Shown here: piece after piece, positions 1 to 7,601 of the stretch
Position numbering within the stretch: position 1 is the first letter of the stretch
Layout: every line of letters starts with the position of its first letter
NCBI GenBank assembly: GCA_963813975.1
Contig: CAWFAP010000006.1
Coordinates: forward strand, 806,001-870,000
Length of the DNA stretch: 64,000 bases
Direction of reading: 5' to 3'
DNA from: RYN-230 sp963813975
GTDB lineage: Bacteria; Actinomycetota; Actinomycetes; Streptosporangiales; Streptosporangiaceae
Program-made: the position numbers and the translations under genes
The notes under the pieces: model-generated
What the model saw: the letters and a program-made list of their open reading frames with translations, nothing else
Databases searched by the model: none
Told to the model about the DNA's origin: nothing

Positions 1-1313
1 GCGCCGCGGGACACCACCAGGGTGTGGTTCGCCGCCCGGTGGAAGTCGTCCTCCGGCACCCGCTGGGTGACCGCGGCCCGGTCCTCGCCCGGCGGCAGGG
101 CGAATCCCACTATGGAAAAGGCTGAGGTGGGCGAGCCCGGGTCAGACGGCCCCGAAGTGGGGAAGGCCGCGCCGACGCTGGTGGGCGCGGCGGCCGGCGG
201 GACACCGCCGGCGGCTGCGGGGTCGCCGGGGCTGCGCAGGCCCGGGATCAGGTCGTCGGCGTACTGCGACGGCGGGGGCTGGACGGGCCAGCCTCCTGGC
301 TGGTTGCCATCCTGGTACCCAGCGTCCTGGTACCCGGGGCTCTCGTATCCAGTGGTCTGGTATCCGGAGGCCTGGTACCCGGGTGGTTCATAGCCGCCTG
401 GATCCTGGTAGCCGGGGCCCGGATAGCCGGCGCCCGCCGGTGCGGCGGGCAGGGCCGGGGGAGCGGGCGGGAGGCTGAGCCGCACCTCGCTCAGGCTGCG
501 CAGAGCCTGGCCACCGTCGGCGGGGCGCAGGCCGGGGTCCCGGCTGGTGGCCCGCAGGACCAGCTCGTCCAGGGCGGGCGGGATACCGTCCACCAGCTGC
601 GAAGGCACCGGCACAGCCTCGTTGACGTGCTTGTAGGCCACCGCCAGCGGCGTGTCCGCGGTGTGCGGCTGCCGGCCGGTGAGCATCTCGAACAGCATGA
701 CTCCGGCGGCGTAGACGTCCGTCCGCGCGTCGGCGACCCCCTGGGACACCTGCTCGGGCGCCAGGTAGGCCGCGGTGCCGATCAGCATGCCGGTCTTGGT
801 GTGGCTGGTGCCCGCGAGCATCCGGGCCAGGCCGAAGTCCGCGACCTTGACCGCATTGCCCGCGCCCAGCAGGACGTTCTCCGGCTTGACGTCCCGGTGC
901 GCGATCCCGGCGGCATGCGCGGCACCGAGGCCGCCGAGCACGCCGTCCATAATGTCCAGGGCCTCGCGGGGACCGAGGCGGCCCCGCTCGTTCAGCAGGT
1001 CGCGCAGTGTGCGGCCGGGCACGTACTCCATGGCCAGGTACAGCATGCGCCCATCGGCGCCCTGGTCGTAGACGCCGACCACGTTGGGGTGCGAGAGCCG
1101 GGCCACGGAGCGGGCCTCGCCGACGAACCGGCGGACGAAATCCTCGTCGTTGGCCAGCTCGGCATGCATGATCTTCAGCGCCACCGTGCGGTCCAGCCGG
1201 GTATCGGTGCCCAGATACACGGTCGCCATCCCGCCGGTGGCAATAAGGGACTCAACCCGGTACCGGCCATCGAGGAGCCGGCCCACGGGTGGGCGCGCGA
1301 GCGTCGTGTCCAT
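1..1313 (-). CDS. pknL: Serine/threonine protein kinase, PknL-like, C-terminus cut by window edge
   Basis: Reading leftward from the ATG at 1313, the protein opens with a Hanks-type kinase domain of about 270 residues. It has a glycine loop (GGMATVYLG), the ATP lysine in VALKIM (about residue 47), HRDVKPEN (139-146), DFG (159-161) and an APEQ activation-segment end. A Pro/Gly/Tyr-rich linker follows. No membrane segment or PASTA domain is reached before base 1, so the C-terminus is missing. Calling it PknL rests on the neighbour at 2893, a homologue of Rv2175c, the known PknL partner in mycobacteria; the kinase domain alone would fit PknB-type kinases equally well. It is divergent from the ferredoxin reductase. 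Confidence 0.85.
   Translation of the reverse strand, partial: MDTTLARPPVGRLLDGRYRVESLIATGGMATVYLGTDTRLDRTVALKIMHAELANDEDFVRRFVGEARSVARLSHPNVVGVYDQGADGRMLYLAMEYVPGRTLRDLLNERGRLGPREALDIMDGVLGGLGAAHAAGIAHRDVKPENVLLGAGNAVKVADFGLARMLAGTSHTKTGMLIGTAAYLAPEQVSQGVADARTDVYAAGVMLFEMLTGRQPHTADTPLAVAYKHVNEAVPVPSQLVDGIPPALDELVLRATSRDPGLRPADGGQALRSLSEVRLSLPPAPPALPAAPAGAGYPGPGYQDPGGYEPPGYQASGYQTTGYESPGYQDAGYQDGNQPGGWPVQPPPSQYADDLIPGLRSPGDPAAAGGVPPAAAPTSVGAAFPTSGPSDPGSPTSAFSIVGFALPPGEDRAAVTQRVPEDDFHRAANHTLVVSRG
302..420 (-). repeat. 15-bp in-frame repeats encoding a GYxxx linker
   Basis: About eight degenerate five-codon units encode Gly-Tyr followed by three variable residues (GYQAS, GYQTT, GYESP, GYQDA and others) in the kinase's juxtamembrane linker. 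On the plus strand they appear as recurring tggtaccc/tggtatcc blocks. This is a low-complexity coding repeat, prone to length variation. Confidence 0.75.
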
Positions 1314-1570
1314 CGGCTCGATTGTATGGGCGACCATCGCTCCGGGCGCGGGGAACACCGCTACGGTGTCAGGCGGTGACCAGGAGTGACGACCCTCCCG
1401 GGGTCACCGCAGTTACCTGCGGGTTTCCCGGCCGGTGCTGTAATCACGAGCTGCAGGCGGGGATGGCAGCCGGGATCTGGCCCGGGCGGAAATGGCCCCC
1501 GGCCCATCCGGAAACCGGGCCGCCGTGGCCGCTTCGCGGCCCGGCCTGACCAGAGCAGGCCGGATCCCCC

Positions 1571-1576
1571 TAGCCT
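1571..1576 (+). promoter_or_regulatory. Probable -10 hexamer (TAGCCT), leaderless start
   Basis: TAGCCT matches the actinobacterial TANNNT -10 pattern. It lies 8 bases before the GTG at 1585, the spacing expected if transcription starts at the start codon. It is only 2 bases from the in-frame GTG at 1579, which argues for 1585 as the true start. Confidence 0.5.
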
Positions 1577-1584
1577 AGGTGCTC

Positions 1585-2775
1585 GTGCAGATCGAGCGGG
1601 TAGTCATCGTGGGCGGCGGGCTGGCCGGCTCGCGCGCCGCAGCCGAGCTCCGGGCCCAGGGCTTCGCCGGGCAGGTCACCATGCTGGGCGCAGAGCCCCA
1701 TCCGCCCTACGACCGCCCGCCGCTGTCCAAGAAGCTGATGATGGGCGAGCTGGACTCGACGTCGCTCGACACCGATGCGGCCGCCCTCGGGCTGGACCTG
1801 CGGCTCGGCGAGGCCGCCACCGCCCTGGACGGGCGGCTGGTGCGCAGCGAGCACGGCGAATACCCGTTTGACCGCCTGATCGTGGCGACCGGAGCCGGGC
1901 CCGTGCTGCTGCCCGGGCCCGGCCGGCAGCACGTGCTGCGCACCGTGGACGACGCCCTGGAGATCCGGGCCAGGCTGCAGAAGGGGACCCGGCTGGCCAT
2001 CGTCGGCGCCGGCTGGATCGGCGCGGAACTCGCCACCGCCGCCGCGGGTTACGGATGCGCCGTCACCGTCCTGGAGGCGGCCGCGGCGCCGGCGGCCGCG
2101 GCCCTGGGCGAGGCGGCCGCGGCCATGATGGTGCCCTGGTACGCCGCGGCCGGGGTGGACCTGCGGCTCGGCCAGCCGGCGGAATCCATCCAGGACGGCG
2201 GCGTGGCCCTGCCGGGCGGCGGGTGGCTGGAGGCTGACCTAATCGTGACCGCGGTGGGGGTCCGGCCGTGCACGGGATGGCTGGACGGTTCCGCGGTGGA
2301 CCTGGGCAACGGGATCATCGTGGACAGCCGGCTCCGCGCCTCCGTGCCCGGCGTCTACGCGGCCGGGGACTGCGCGGCGTTCTGGTCCGGCCGCTACGAC
2401 CGGCGGCTGCGGGTGGAGCACTGGGATACCGCCCTGCACTCACCCAGGGTGGCTGCGGCCAACGCGCTGGGCGCCGACCAGGACTATGACCCGGTGCCCT
2501 ACTTCTGGTCGGAGCAATTCGGCCGGATGGTCCAGTACGTTGGCCACCATGAATCCGAGGACCGACTCGTCTGGCGCGGTGATCCGGCCGGGGAGCGCTG
2601 GGCGGCGTGCTGGGTGTCCGGGACGGCGGCCCCGGACCGGCTCGTGGCCGTCCTCGCCGTGGGACGGCCCCGGGACATGCTGCAGGGCCGCCGGCTCATG
2701 GAAGCGGGCCAGGCGGTGGACACCAGCCGGCTGGCCGACCCTGACGTGCCGGTGCGGGACGCGGCGGTGACCTGA
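1585..2775 (+). CDS. FAD-dependent pyridine nucleotide-disulfide oxidoreductase (ferredoxin reductase type)
   Basis: About 396 residues, the usual size of single-component ferredoxin/rubredoxin/putidaredoxin reductases. An N-terminal FAD Rossmann motif (VVIVGGGLAG) is followed by the PPYDRPPLSK segment typical of this family. The NAD(P)H Rossmann motif (AIVGAGWIGAE, about residue 140) and the FAD-closing VYAAGDCA (about 255) come next, with a reductase C-terminal domain after them. It should pass electrons from NAD(P)H to a ferredoxin, often for a P450, but no ferredoxin or P450 gene is nearby. It is divergent from the kinase gene. GTG 1585 is preferred because of the -10 hexamer at 1571; GTG 1579 is possible. 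Confidence 0.88.
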   Translation: MQIERVVIVGGGLAGSRAAAELRAQGFAGQVTMLGAEPHPPYDRPPLSKKLMMGELDSTSLDTDAAALGLDLRLGEAATALDGRLVRSEHGEYPFDRLIVATGAGPVLLPGPGRQHVLRTVDDALEIRARLQKGTRLAIVGAGWIGAELATAAAGYGCAVTVLEAAAAPAAAALGEAAAAMMVPWYAAAGVDLRLGQPAESIQDGGVALPGGGWLEADLIVTAVGVRPCTGWLDGSAVDLGNGIIVDSRLRASVPGVYAAGDCAAFWSGRYDRRLRVEHWDTALHSPRVAAANALGADQDYDPVPYFWSEQFGRMVQYVGHHESEDRLVWRGDPAGERWAACWVSGTAAPDRLVAVLAVGRPRDMLQGRRLMEAGQAVDTSRLADPDVPVRDAAVT

Positions 2776-2892
2776 GCAGGCGGCCTGAGCTGCGCCCGAG
2801 CGGCCAGGCCGGCGAGACCTCTCCGTGAAGAGAACACAACGAGACTGGCGTGTCCGGGTTTGACCCGGGCCGCCGCGTGGGAAATTCGAAAC

Positions 2893-3255
2893 GTGGCACA
2901 GATTGACCCCCCGGCCGACGCACTCGTCGGTGACTGGCTCACATTCCCTGAAGCGGCTGACCGGCTCGGCATCCCGCCGGGCAGGCTCAAGCAGCTCTTC
3001 CGTGACCGCAAGCTGCTGGCTGTCCAGCGGCCGGACGGCACGATGGCCATCCCGGCGGCCTTCTTCGACGAAGGCTCCATCGTCAAGGGGCTGCACGGCA
3101 CCCTCACCGTGCTCCTCGACTGCGGGTTCGACGACTCCGAGGCGCTGCGCTGGCTGTTCACGGCCGACGACACGCTTCCGGGAACGCCGATCCAGGCGAT
3201 GACGGAGCGCCGCGGTACCGAGGTGAACCGCCGGGCTCAGGCCCTCGCGTTCTGA
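2893..3255 (+). CDS. Rv2175c-family winged-helix DNA-binding protein
   Basis: About 120 residues. The motif WLTFPEAADRLGIPPGRLKQ is a helix-turn-helix of the Rv2175c type, followed by a C-terminal helical domain ending RRAQALAF. In Mycobacterium tuberculosis Rv2175c binds DNA weakly and is phosphorylated on its N-terminus by PknL; a PknL-type kinase lies 1.6 kb away on the other strand. GTG 2893 gives the family-typical N-terminus (VAQIDPP); a TTG at 2860 would add 11 unlikely residues. metF follows after 86 bases, as in the mycobacterial neighbourhood. Confidence 0.85.
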   Translation: MAQIDPPADALVGDWLTFPEAADRLGIPPGRLKQLFRDRKLLAVQRPDGTMAIPAAFFDEGSIVKGLHGTLTVLLDCGFDDSEALRWLFTADDTLPGTPIQAMTERRGTEVNRRAQALAF

Positions 3256-3329
3256 CCGGCTGGCCGAGCGCCTGCCGCGGCACGACCATGTGGCGGCGGC
3301 CGGCCACGGCGTGCCCGCGGGACAGGCCT

Positions 3330-3335
3330 TAGCCT
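3330..3335 (+). promoter_or_regulatory. Probable -10 hexamer of metF (TAGCCT), leaderless
   Basis: TAGCCT ends 6 bases before the metF ATG at 3342, and no Shine-Dalgarno sequence is present. The arrangement predicts a transcript that begins at the start codon. Confidence 0.55.
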
Positions 3336-3341
3336 GGGGGC

Positions 3342-4295
3342 ATGCCATCCGGGGTCCTGCACCGCGCGCCTGCCATCCGTGATCTGCTCGCCTCGGGCGG
3401 TAAGTCCTTCTCGTTCGAGTTCATGCCGCCCAAGTCCGCGGACGCGGAACGGCGGCTCTGGCGGGCGATCCGGGAACTGGAGCCCCTGCGGCCCACGTTC
3501 GTCTCGGTCACCTACGGGGCCGGCGGCTCCACCCGGGACCGCACCGTCCGGATGACCGGGCGGATCGCCGCGGAGACGACGCTCACCCCGATGGGGCACT
3601 TCACGGCGGTAGACCACTCCGTGGCCGAGCTGCGCCGCGTGATCGGCTCGTACGCGGCCGTCGGCGTCCGCAACGTGCTCGCGCTGCGCGGGGACCCCCC
3701 CGGGGACCCGAACGCCGAATGGGTCGCGCATCCGGAAGGGCTGGAGTATGCGGCGGACCTGGTCCGGCTGATCAAGGCGTCGGGTGATTTCTGCGTGGGC
3801 GTCGGCGCGTTCCCCGAAGGGCACCCGCGTTCCCCCGATCTCGACTCGGACACCGAGTACTTCGTGCGCAAGTGCCGGGCGGGCGCCGATTTCGCCGTCA
3901 CGCAGATGTTCTTCTACGTGGACGACTACCTGCGGCTGCGGGACCGGGTGGCGGCCGCCGGATGCGATGTGCCGATCATTGCCGGGATCATGCCGATCAC
4001 CAGCCAGCGCACGCTGGAGCGCATCGTCGTGCTGTCGGGGGCCCGGTTCCCCGCCGCGCTGGGGGATCAGGTGCGGGCGGCCGGTGACGACAGCGCCGCG
4101 GTGCGGGAGATCGGCGTGGCGTACGCGGCGGCCATGTCCGAGCGCCTGCTGTCTGAGGGCACCCCGGGGCTGCACTTCTACACGCTGAACGGATCCCTCG
4201 CGACACGCGAGATCTACGAGCGCCTCGGGCTGGCCGGGCGGGCCGCCGGGGGCAGCGCGCTTCCCGCCCGCGCCCGGCTGGCTGCGGGGAGCTGA
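3342..4295 (+). CDS. metF: Methylenetetrahydrofolate reductase
   Basis: 317 residues, typical length. FSFEFMPPKS near residue 27 carries the catalytic glutamate region, and FVSVTYGAGGSTRDRT is the folate/FAD barrel signature. LALRGDPPG (about 113) and VTQMFFYVDDY (about 187) are further family motifs. It reduces 5,10-methylene-THF to 5-methyl-THF for methionine synthesis, in the cytosol. It sits beside the Rv2175c homologue as in mycobacteria (Rv2172c-Rv2176c region). A leaderless start is predicted from the -10 at 3330. It is convergent with the GNAT gene; the 88 bases between them are GC-rich with no clear terminator. Confidence 0.95.
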   Translation: MPSGVLHRAPAIRDLLASGGKSFSFEFMPPKSADAERRLWRAIRELEPLRPTFVSVTYGAGGSTRDRTVRMTGRIAAETTLTPMGHFTAVDHSVAELRRVIGSYAAVGVRNVLALRGDPPGDPNAEWVAHPEGLEYAADLVRLIKASGDFCVGVGAFPEGHPRSPDLDSDTEYFVRKCRAGADFAVTQMFFYVDDYLRLRDRVAAAGCDVPIIAGIMPITSQRTLERIVVLSGARFPAALGDQVRAAGDDSAAVREIGVAYAAAMSERLLSEGTPGLHFYTLNGSLATREIYERLGLAGRAAGGSALPARARLAAGS

Positions 4296-4383
4296 CCGGC
4301 CGGTTCCCGCCGGGGCAAAGGCCGGCTGGCCCGGCCGGTCCCGGCTGCCGGTCCGGTCACCCGGGCTGGCGGCCTGCGCGGCG

Positions 4384-5016
4384 TCAGCCGTCCGGTCCGG
4401 CCGCCCGGACTGGCCGCAGCGGCAGCGCCGCGCCCATCACCGCGTACGGCGGGTCGGTGCCCGGGAACCGGTATCCGGTCAGCAGGTCGGTGAACCCCAG
4501 GCCCCGGTACAGGCGCCGGGCCCGGCTGTCGCTGTCCTGGGTGGACAGCAGCGCCGTCCGTTCCAGCCGCGGGTGGATCAGCGCCGGCACCATCGCCCGG
4601 CCGACCCCGCGGCCCTGGTAGCCAGGGTGGACGTGCACCTCGGCCACCTCGAACGAGTCGTCCAGCCAGGCCTGGGCGAGCCCGCGGCCGCCCGCCGCGG
4701 CCAGCGCGCTGCGGACCAGATCGTGCCACCACTGGCCGCTGGCGCCGTGAAAGCCGTAGGCGAACCCGACGACGGTGAGCCGGCTCCGGCCGGACTGCGT
4801 CCGCAGCTCGGGCGGCGCGTTCCCCGGATCGTCGGGCAGGGTCATGGCCACGCAGCGGAACGAGGGATACCCCGAGTGCCGTTCCATGATCGCCCGGCGG
4901 CCCGGCAGCTGCTGCTGCGGCGGCTGCATGGCGGCCGCATAGACGTTGATCAGGACGCCCAGTTCCGCGTGGAAGCGTGCCTTGCCGAAATCCTGCAGCT
5001 CCGGGCCAGCGCGCAC
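4384..5016 (-). CDS. GNAT-family N-acetyltransferase
   Basis: 210 residues. The C-terminal half holds the acetyl-CoA pyrophosphate loop: VHPGYQGRGVGRAM (about residues 133-146) is the Q/RxxGxG/A motif, followed by the usual LSTQDSDSRARRLYRGLGF segment. The first ~60 residues are not informative about substrate. The GTG start at 5016 has TACGCT (5029-5024, minus strand) seven bases upstream, consistent with a leaderless transcript. The substrate cannot be told; small-molecule or protein acetylation are both possible. Confidence 0.85.
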   Translation of the reverse strand: MRAGPELQDFGKARFHAELGVLINVYAAAMQPPQQQLPGRRAIMERHSGYPSFRCVAMTLPDDPGNAPPELRTQSGRSRLTVVGFAYGFHGASGQWWHDLVRSALAAAGGRGLAQAWLDDSFEVAEVHVHPGYQGRGVGRAMVPALIHPRLERTALLSTQDSDSRARRLYRGLGFTDLLTGYRFPGTDPPYAVMGAALPLRPVRAAGPDG

Positions 5017-5183
5017 CCGCGCAAGCGTACGCGAGCGCTGCCGCCCGGACGCGCGCCGGAACCCAGCGGGGCCGGTCAGGGCAGCCCGCCGGGTGCCGGG
5101 GACGGCGCTGCCGGCCGGCCGCGGCGTTTTGTCGGACCCGGCCGGTACTTTCGAACTCAGATACAGCCAGCTGGACTTTGAAG

Positions 5184-5197
5184 CGAACCTATGTTCG
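5184..5197. promoter_or_regulatory. SOS (LexA) box
   Basis: CGAACCTATGTTCG is a perfect match to the Gram-positive LexA core CGAAC-N4-GTTCG. With flanks it reads GCGAAC-CTAT-GTTCGA, 11 of 12 positions of the mycobacterial TCGAAC-N4-GTTCGA. It lies 112 bases before the HEPN gene start and 167 bases before the divergent GNAT start; the HEPN gene is the likelier target. Confidence 0.75.
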
Positions 5198-5309
5198 AAT
5201 AACTAGCGGGACCGCCGGGACGTCCCCCCTCATCCTGGGCGGCCGGGCCGGGGTCGGGCGGCGTGAGGAAACACCCGCCTGATCCTGGCTCCGCGACGGA
5301 AGGAAGGCC

Positions 5310-5762
5310 ATGAGTACGGTCATGTCAATACGGCCAGGCCAGCCACGCTGCCGTATAGCGCCTGCGGCGCTCACCCTCATTGAGTCGGCCCGGCGCGGGC
5401 TGGCTGACGCCGCGGGCGAAGTCGGCCCGGGCACGCGGTATGTGGGAGCGCATCTCGCTGCGCTGCGCGCCGCCGCTGCGATCGTGGCGGTGAAGATGGG
5501 CCCGGGGCAGAGTCCCCGGCGGAAAGCTCCCCGCAGCGTGTGGGAGCTCCTGCCGCGCGTTGAGCCCGCCTTGTCGGAGTGGGCCGCGTTCTTCGCCGCG
5601 GGCGCAGGCAAGCGGGCCGCCGCCGAGGCGGGCCTGGTCCGGGCGGTGTCCGCCCGGGAAGCCGACGATCTGCTGAGGGACGCTGAGACGTTCCTGAACC
5701 TGGCCGAGGAAGCGCTGGGACTGCCGGGCCAGCCGGCCCTGCCCCTCCGCCCGGCCGGCTGA
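5310..5762 (+). CDS. SAV_6107-type HEPN domain protein, probably SOS-regulated
   Basis: 150 residues, mostly helical. The segment TRYVGAHLAALRAAAAIVA is characteristic of the actinobacterial SAV_6107 HEPN family, and the C-terminus ends in a Glu/Leu-rich helix (DAETFLNLAEEALGL). R43-x4-H48 (RYVGAH) formally fits the R-x4-6-H pattern of HEPN RNases, but it lies in an early helix rather than the usual last one, so catalysis is unproven. A LexA box upstream suggests DNA-damage induction. The ATG at 5310 follows a GGAAGGAAGG Shine-Dalgarno. No paired nucleotidyltransferase gene is adjacent. Confidence 0.8.
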   Translation: MSTVMSIRPGQPRCRIAPAALTLIESARRGLADAAGEVGPGTRYVGAHLAALRAAAAIVAVKMGPGQSPRRKAPRSVWELLPRVEPALSEWAAFFAAGAGKRAAAEAGLVRAVSAREADDLLRDAETFLNLAEEALGLPGQPALPLRPAG

Positions 5763-5857
5763 GGCGCCAGACCGGATCCGCGCCTGCGCCCGGGTCCGGG
5801 GACGCCAGCGGCCTGCCAGCCACTGGCCGGCAGGCCGCCTGAGGGGGCCACCCAGGG

Positions 5858-6352
5858 TCAGAAAGCCTCGACGGCGCCTCGGGCCTCGGAGTCCAGCACA
5901 CCCCAGCCGATCAGCTCTTCGGTGAGGTCGATCGGCGACTTGTCGTAGATGACCGCCAGTGACCGCAGGTCCTCCTGGCGGATGGACAGCACCCTGCCGT
6001 TGTAGTCGCCGCGCTGGCTCTGGATCGTCGCCACGTAGCGCGCCAGCGGGCCGGCCTTGTCCTTGGGCAGCTGGGCCATCCGCTCCAGATCGATGACGAG
6101 CTTCGGTGACGGCGCCAGCGGGGCGGGCGTCGAATCGCCGGGCAGCAGCTCAGAGACCGGCACGCCGTAGAACTCGGCCAGCTCGGCGAGCTTCTGCACG
6201 GTCACCGAGCGGTCTCCCCGCTCGTACGAGCCCACCACCACGGCCTTCCAGCGGCCGCGTGACTTCTCCTCCACCCCGTGCAGGGACAATCCCTGCTGGG
6301 TACGGATAGCACGCAGCCGTGCGCCGAGAGTCTTGGCGTATTCAGATGGCAT
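5858..6352 (-). CDS. bldD: Developmental regulator BldD
   Basis: 164 residues, close to Streptomyces BldD. The N-terminal HTH_3 domain (about 8-70) contains LRAIRTQQGLSL and VVGSYERGDRSVTV. The C-terminal c-di-GMP domain holds R114-G-D116 and R125-Q-E-D128, matching the S. coelicolor RGD-x8-RQDD ligand motif in position, with Glu for Asp at 127. BldD bound to tetrameric c-di-GMP represses sporulation genes in streptomycetes, so this host likely has a complex life cycle. A BldD-like operator lies about 40 bases upstream. The gene diverges from the pyr operon, as bldD-pyrR does in Streptomyces. Confidence 0.95.
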   Translation of the reverse strand: MPSEYAKTLGARLRAIRTQQGLSLHGVEEKSRGRWKAVVVGSYERGDRSVTVQKLAELAEFYGVPVSELLPGDSTPAPLAPSPKLVIDLERMAQLPKDKAGPLARYVATIQSQRGDYNGRVLSIRQEDLRSLAVIYDKSPIDLTEELIGWGVLDSEARGAVEAF

Positions 6353-6390
6353 GTTGTCGGCCCCCCGGCCAGTCGTCGCTTTCAGTAACG

Positions 6391-6405
6391 GTTACGGACA
6401 GTGAC
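6391..6405 (-). promoter_or_regulatory. Candidate BldD operator (autoregulation)
   Basis: Read on the minus strand, GTCACTGTCCGTAAC matches 7 of 9 fixed positions of the BldD box (nTnACnCWGnGTnAn), with both half-sites TnAC and GTnA at the right spacing. It touches a TACCGT -10-like hexamer (6411-6406) and lies 39-53 bases before the bldD start. BldD is known to repress its own gene in Streptomyces. Confidence 0.45.
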
Positions 6406-6409
6406 GGTA

Positions 6410-6930
6410 GGCCGCAAGCGCGACCAGGTCAAGCCGAATAGCAAAAAGCGGGTCAACTTACGCGTCTTGTCACCGGCACCCGCGCGCGGGATGATCACCC
6501 AGGCAGCTGCACGTGATTCCCGGAAAGCCCGCTGGGACAGGCTTTATCGCTGCTCGGGCGGCCGCTCCGGGCCGATTTTCGGGAGCGTTGCCGATCCGCG
6601 TTTCCTCAGTGTGACACGAATCACTCATCGTCACCCAATCCACGCCGGAGCCGGGCCGCTTTCCGCCGGCGGACACCCGGCCTCGCGCAGCCGCCGCGGC
6701 CCGGCTCCCCGGGACAGGCGGCGCGCGGCCTTCCGCGGGCCGGCCGAGCCGGCGGACACCCGTCTTTCCACGGGCAGGCCGAGCCCGGCGGACACCCGGC
6801 TTCCGCGGGCCAGCGGATGCCGGCGGCGAGGCCGGCCCGGCGGCACGGTCCCAGTGCGCCGACCGGGACGCCACGCCCGCAGCCTCCCACGTCACAGGGC
6901 TCCTGCTGGTACGGTTGGCGGGACAGATCA
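6410..6930. other. Intergenic region between bldD and the pyr leader
   Basis: About 520 bases without a supportable gene. The first ~200 bases are less GC-rich (around 6420-6460 and 6600-6650) and may hold promoters for bldD and pyrR. The rest is GC-rich with a 35-36-bp tandem repeat. Short open frames here have no family features. Confidence 0.6.
6731..6812. repeat. 35-36-bp imperfect tandem repeat, about 2.3 copies
   Basis: Units begin ttccgcgggc/ttccacgggc and contain ggcggacacccg; copies start near 6731, 6766 and 6802. A partial related copy lies near 6661-6680. It is non-coding, upstream of the PyrR leader. Confidence 0.6.
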
Positions 6931-6966
6931 TCCTTTAAGGCCCGTCCTGTGAGGCGGGAAAGGCGG
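6931..6966 (+). promoter_or_regulatory. PyrR-binding mRNA leader of the pyr operon
   Basis: The segment 6945-6956 (TCCTGTGAGGCG) matches the PyrR RNA-binding consensus UCCNGNGAGGYU, displayed in the loop of a short CCCG/CGGG hairpin (6941-6944 with 6955-6958). The GGGAAAGG directly after the hairpin is the likely pyrR Shine-Dalgarno, so UMP-bound PyrR could block ribosome access, as shown for mycobacterial pyr leaders. No terminator hairpin with a U-run is seen, so translational control is preferred. Confidence 0.75.
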
Positions 6967-6974
6967 TCCGTGAC

Positions 6975-7601
6975 GTGCATGCAGTGCATCCTGCCCGGGG
7001 TCAGGCCGCAGCGGCGGCCGGCACGGCGGGCGGGGGCCCGGCCAGGCCCGGCCCCGCCGACCCGAAGACGGTTCTCGAACCCGCCGAGATAGGGCGGGCG
7101 CTTACCCGGATCGCGCACGAGATCCTCGAGCGCACCGACGGCGCCGCCGACGTGGTGCTGCTGGGCATCCCCACCCGCGGCGTCCCCCTGGCCCGGCGCC
7201 TGGCCGAGCGCATCGAGCAGGTCGAGGGGCACCCGGTACCCCACGGCTCGCTCGACATCACGATGTACCGGGACGATCTCCGGCTGCGCCCGGCCCGGGC
7301 GCTCGGCCCCACCGAGGTCCCGCCTGAGGGCATCGACGGGTCCATCGTGGTCATCGTCGATGACGTGCTCTACTCCGGCCGGACCGTGCGGGCCGCCCTC
7401 GACGCGCTGAACGACCTGGGCCGCCCCCGGGCGGTGCAGCTGGCGGTTCTCATCGACCGCGGGCACCGTGAGCTGCCGGTGCGGCCCGACTACGTCGGCA
7501 AGAACCTGCCCACCTCCAAGCAGGAGGTGGTGCGCGTGCTGCTGGCCGAGGTGGATGGCCAGGACGCGGTGAACATCGGGCGCGCCGGGAGCGGCACGTG
7601 A
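6975..7601 (+). CDS. pyrR: PyrR: pyr mRNA-binding regulator / uracil phosphoribosyltransferase
   Basis: 208 residues from GTG 6975. The PRPP-binding motif VVIVDDVLYSGRTV and GIPTRGVPLARRLA identify the PRTase fold, and the C-terminal YVGKNLPTSKQEVVRV is PyrR-specific. It senses UMP and binds the leader RNA directly upstream; family members also make UMP from uracil. The first ~30 residues are Ala/Gly-rich and unlike the family, so the start could be further in. The stop overlaps the pyrB start by 4 bases, making it first gene of an eight-gene operon. Confidence 0.93.
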   Translation: MHAVHPARGQAAAAAGTAGGGPARPGPADPKTVLEPAEIGRALTRIAHEILERTDGAADVVLLGIPTRGVPLARRLAERIEQVEGHPVPHGSLDITMYRDDLRLRPARALGPTEVPPEGIDGSIVVIVDDVLYSGRTVRAALDALNDLGRPRAVQLAVLIDRGHRELPVRPDYVGKNLPTSKQEVVRVLLAEVDGQDAVNIGRAGSGT

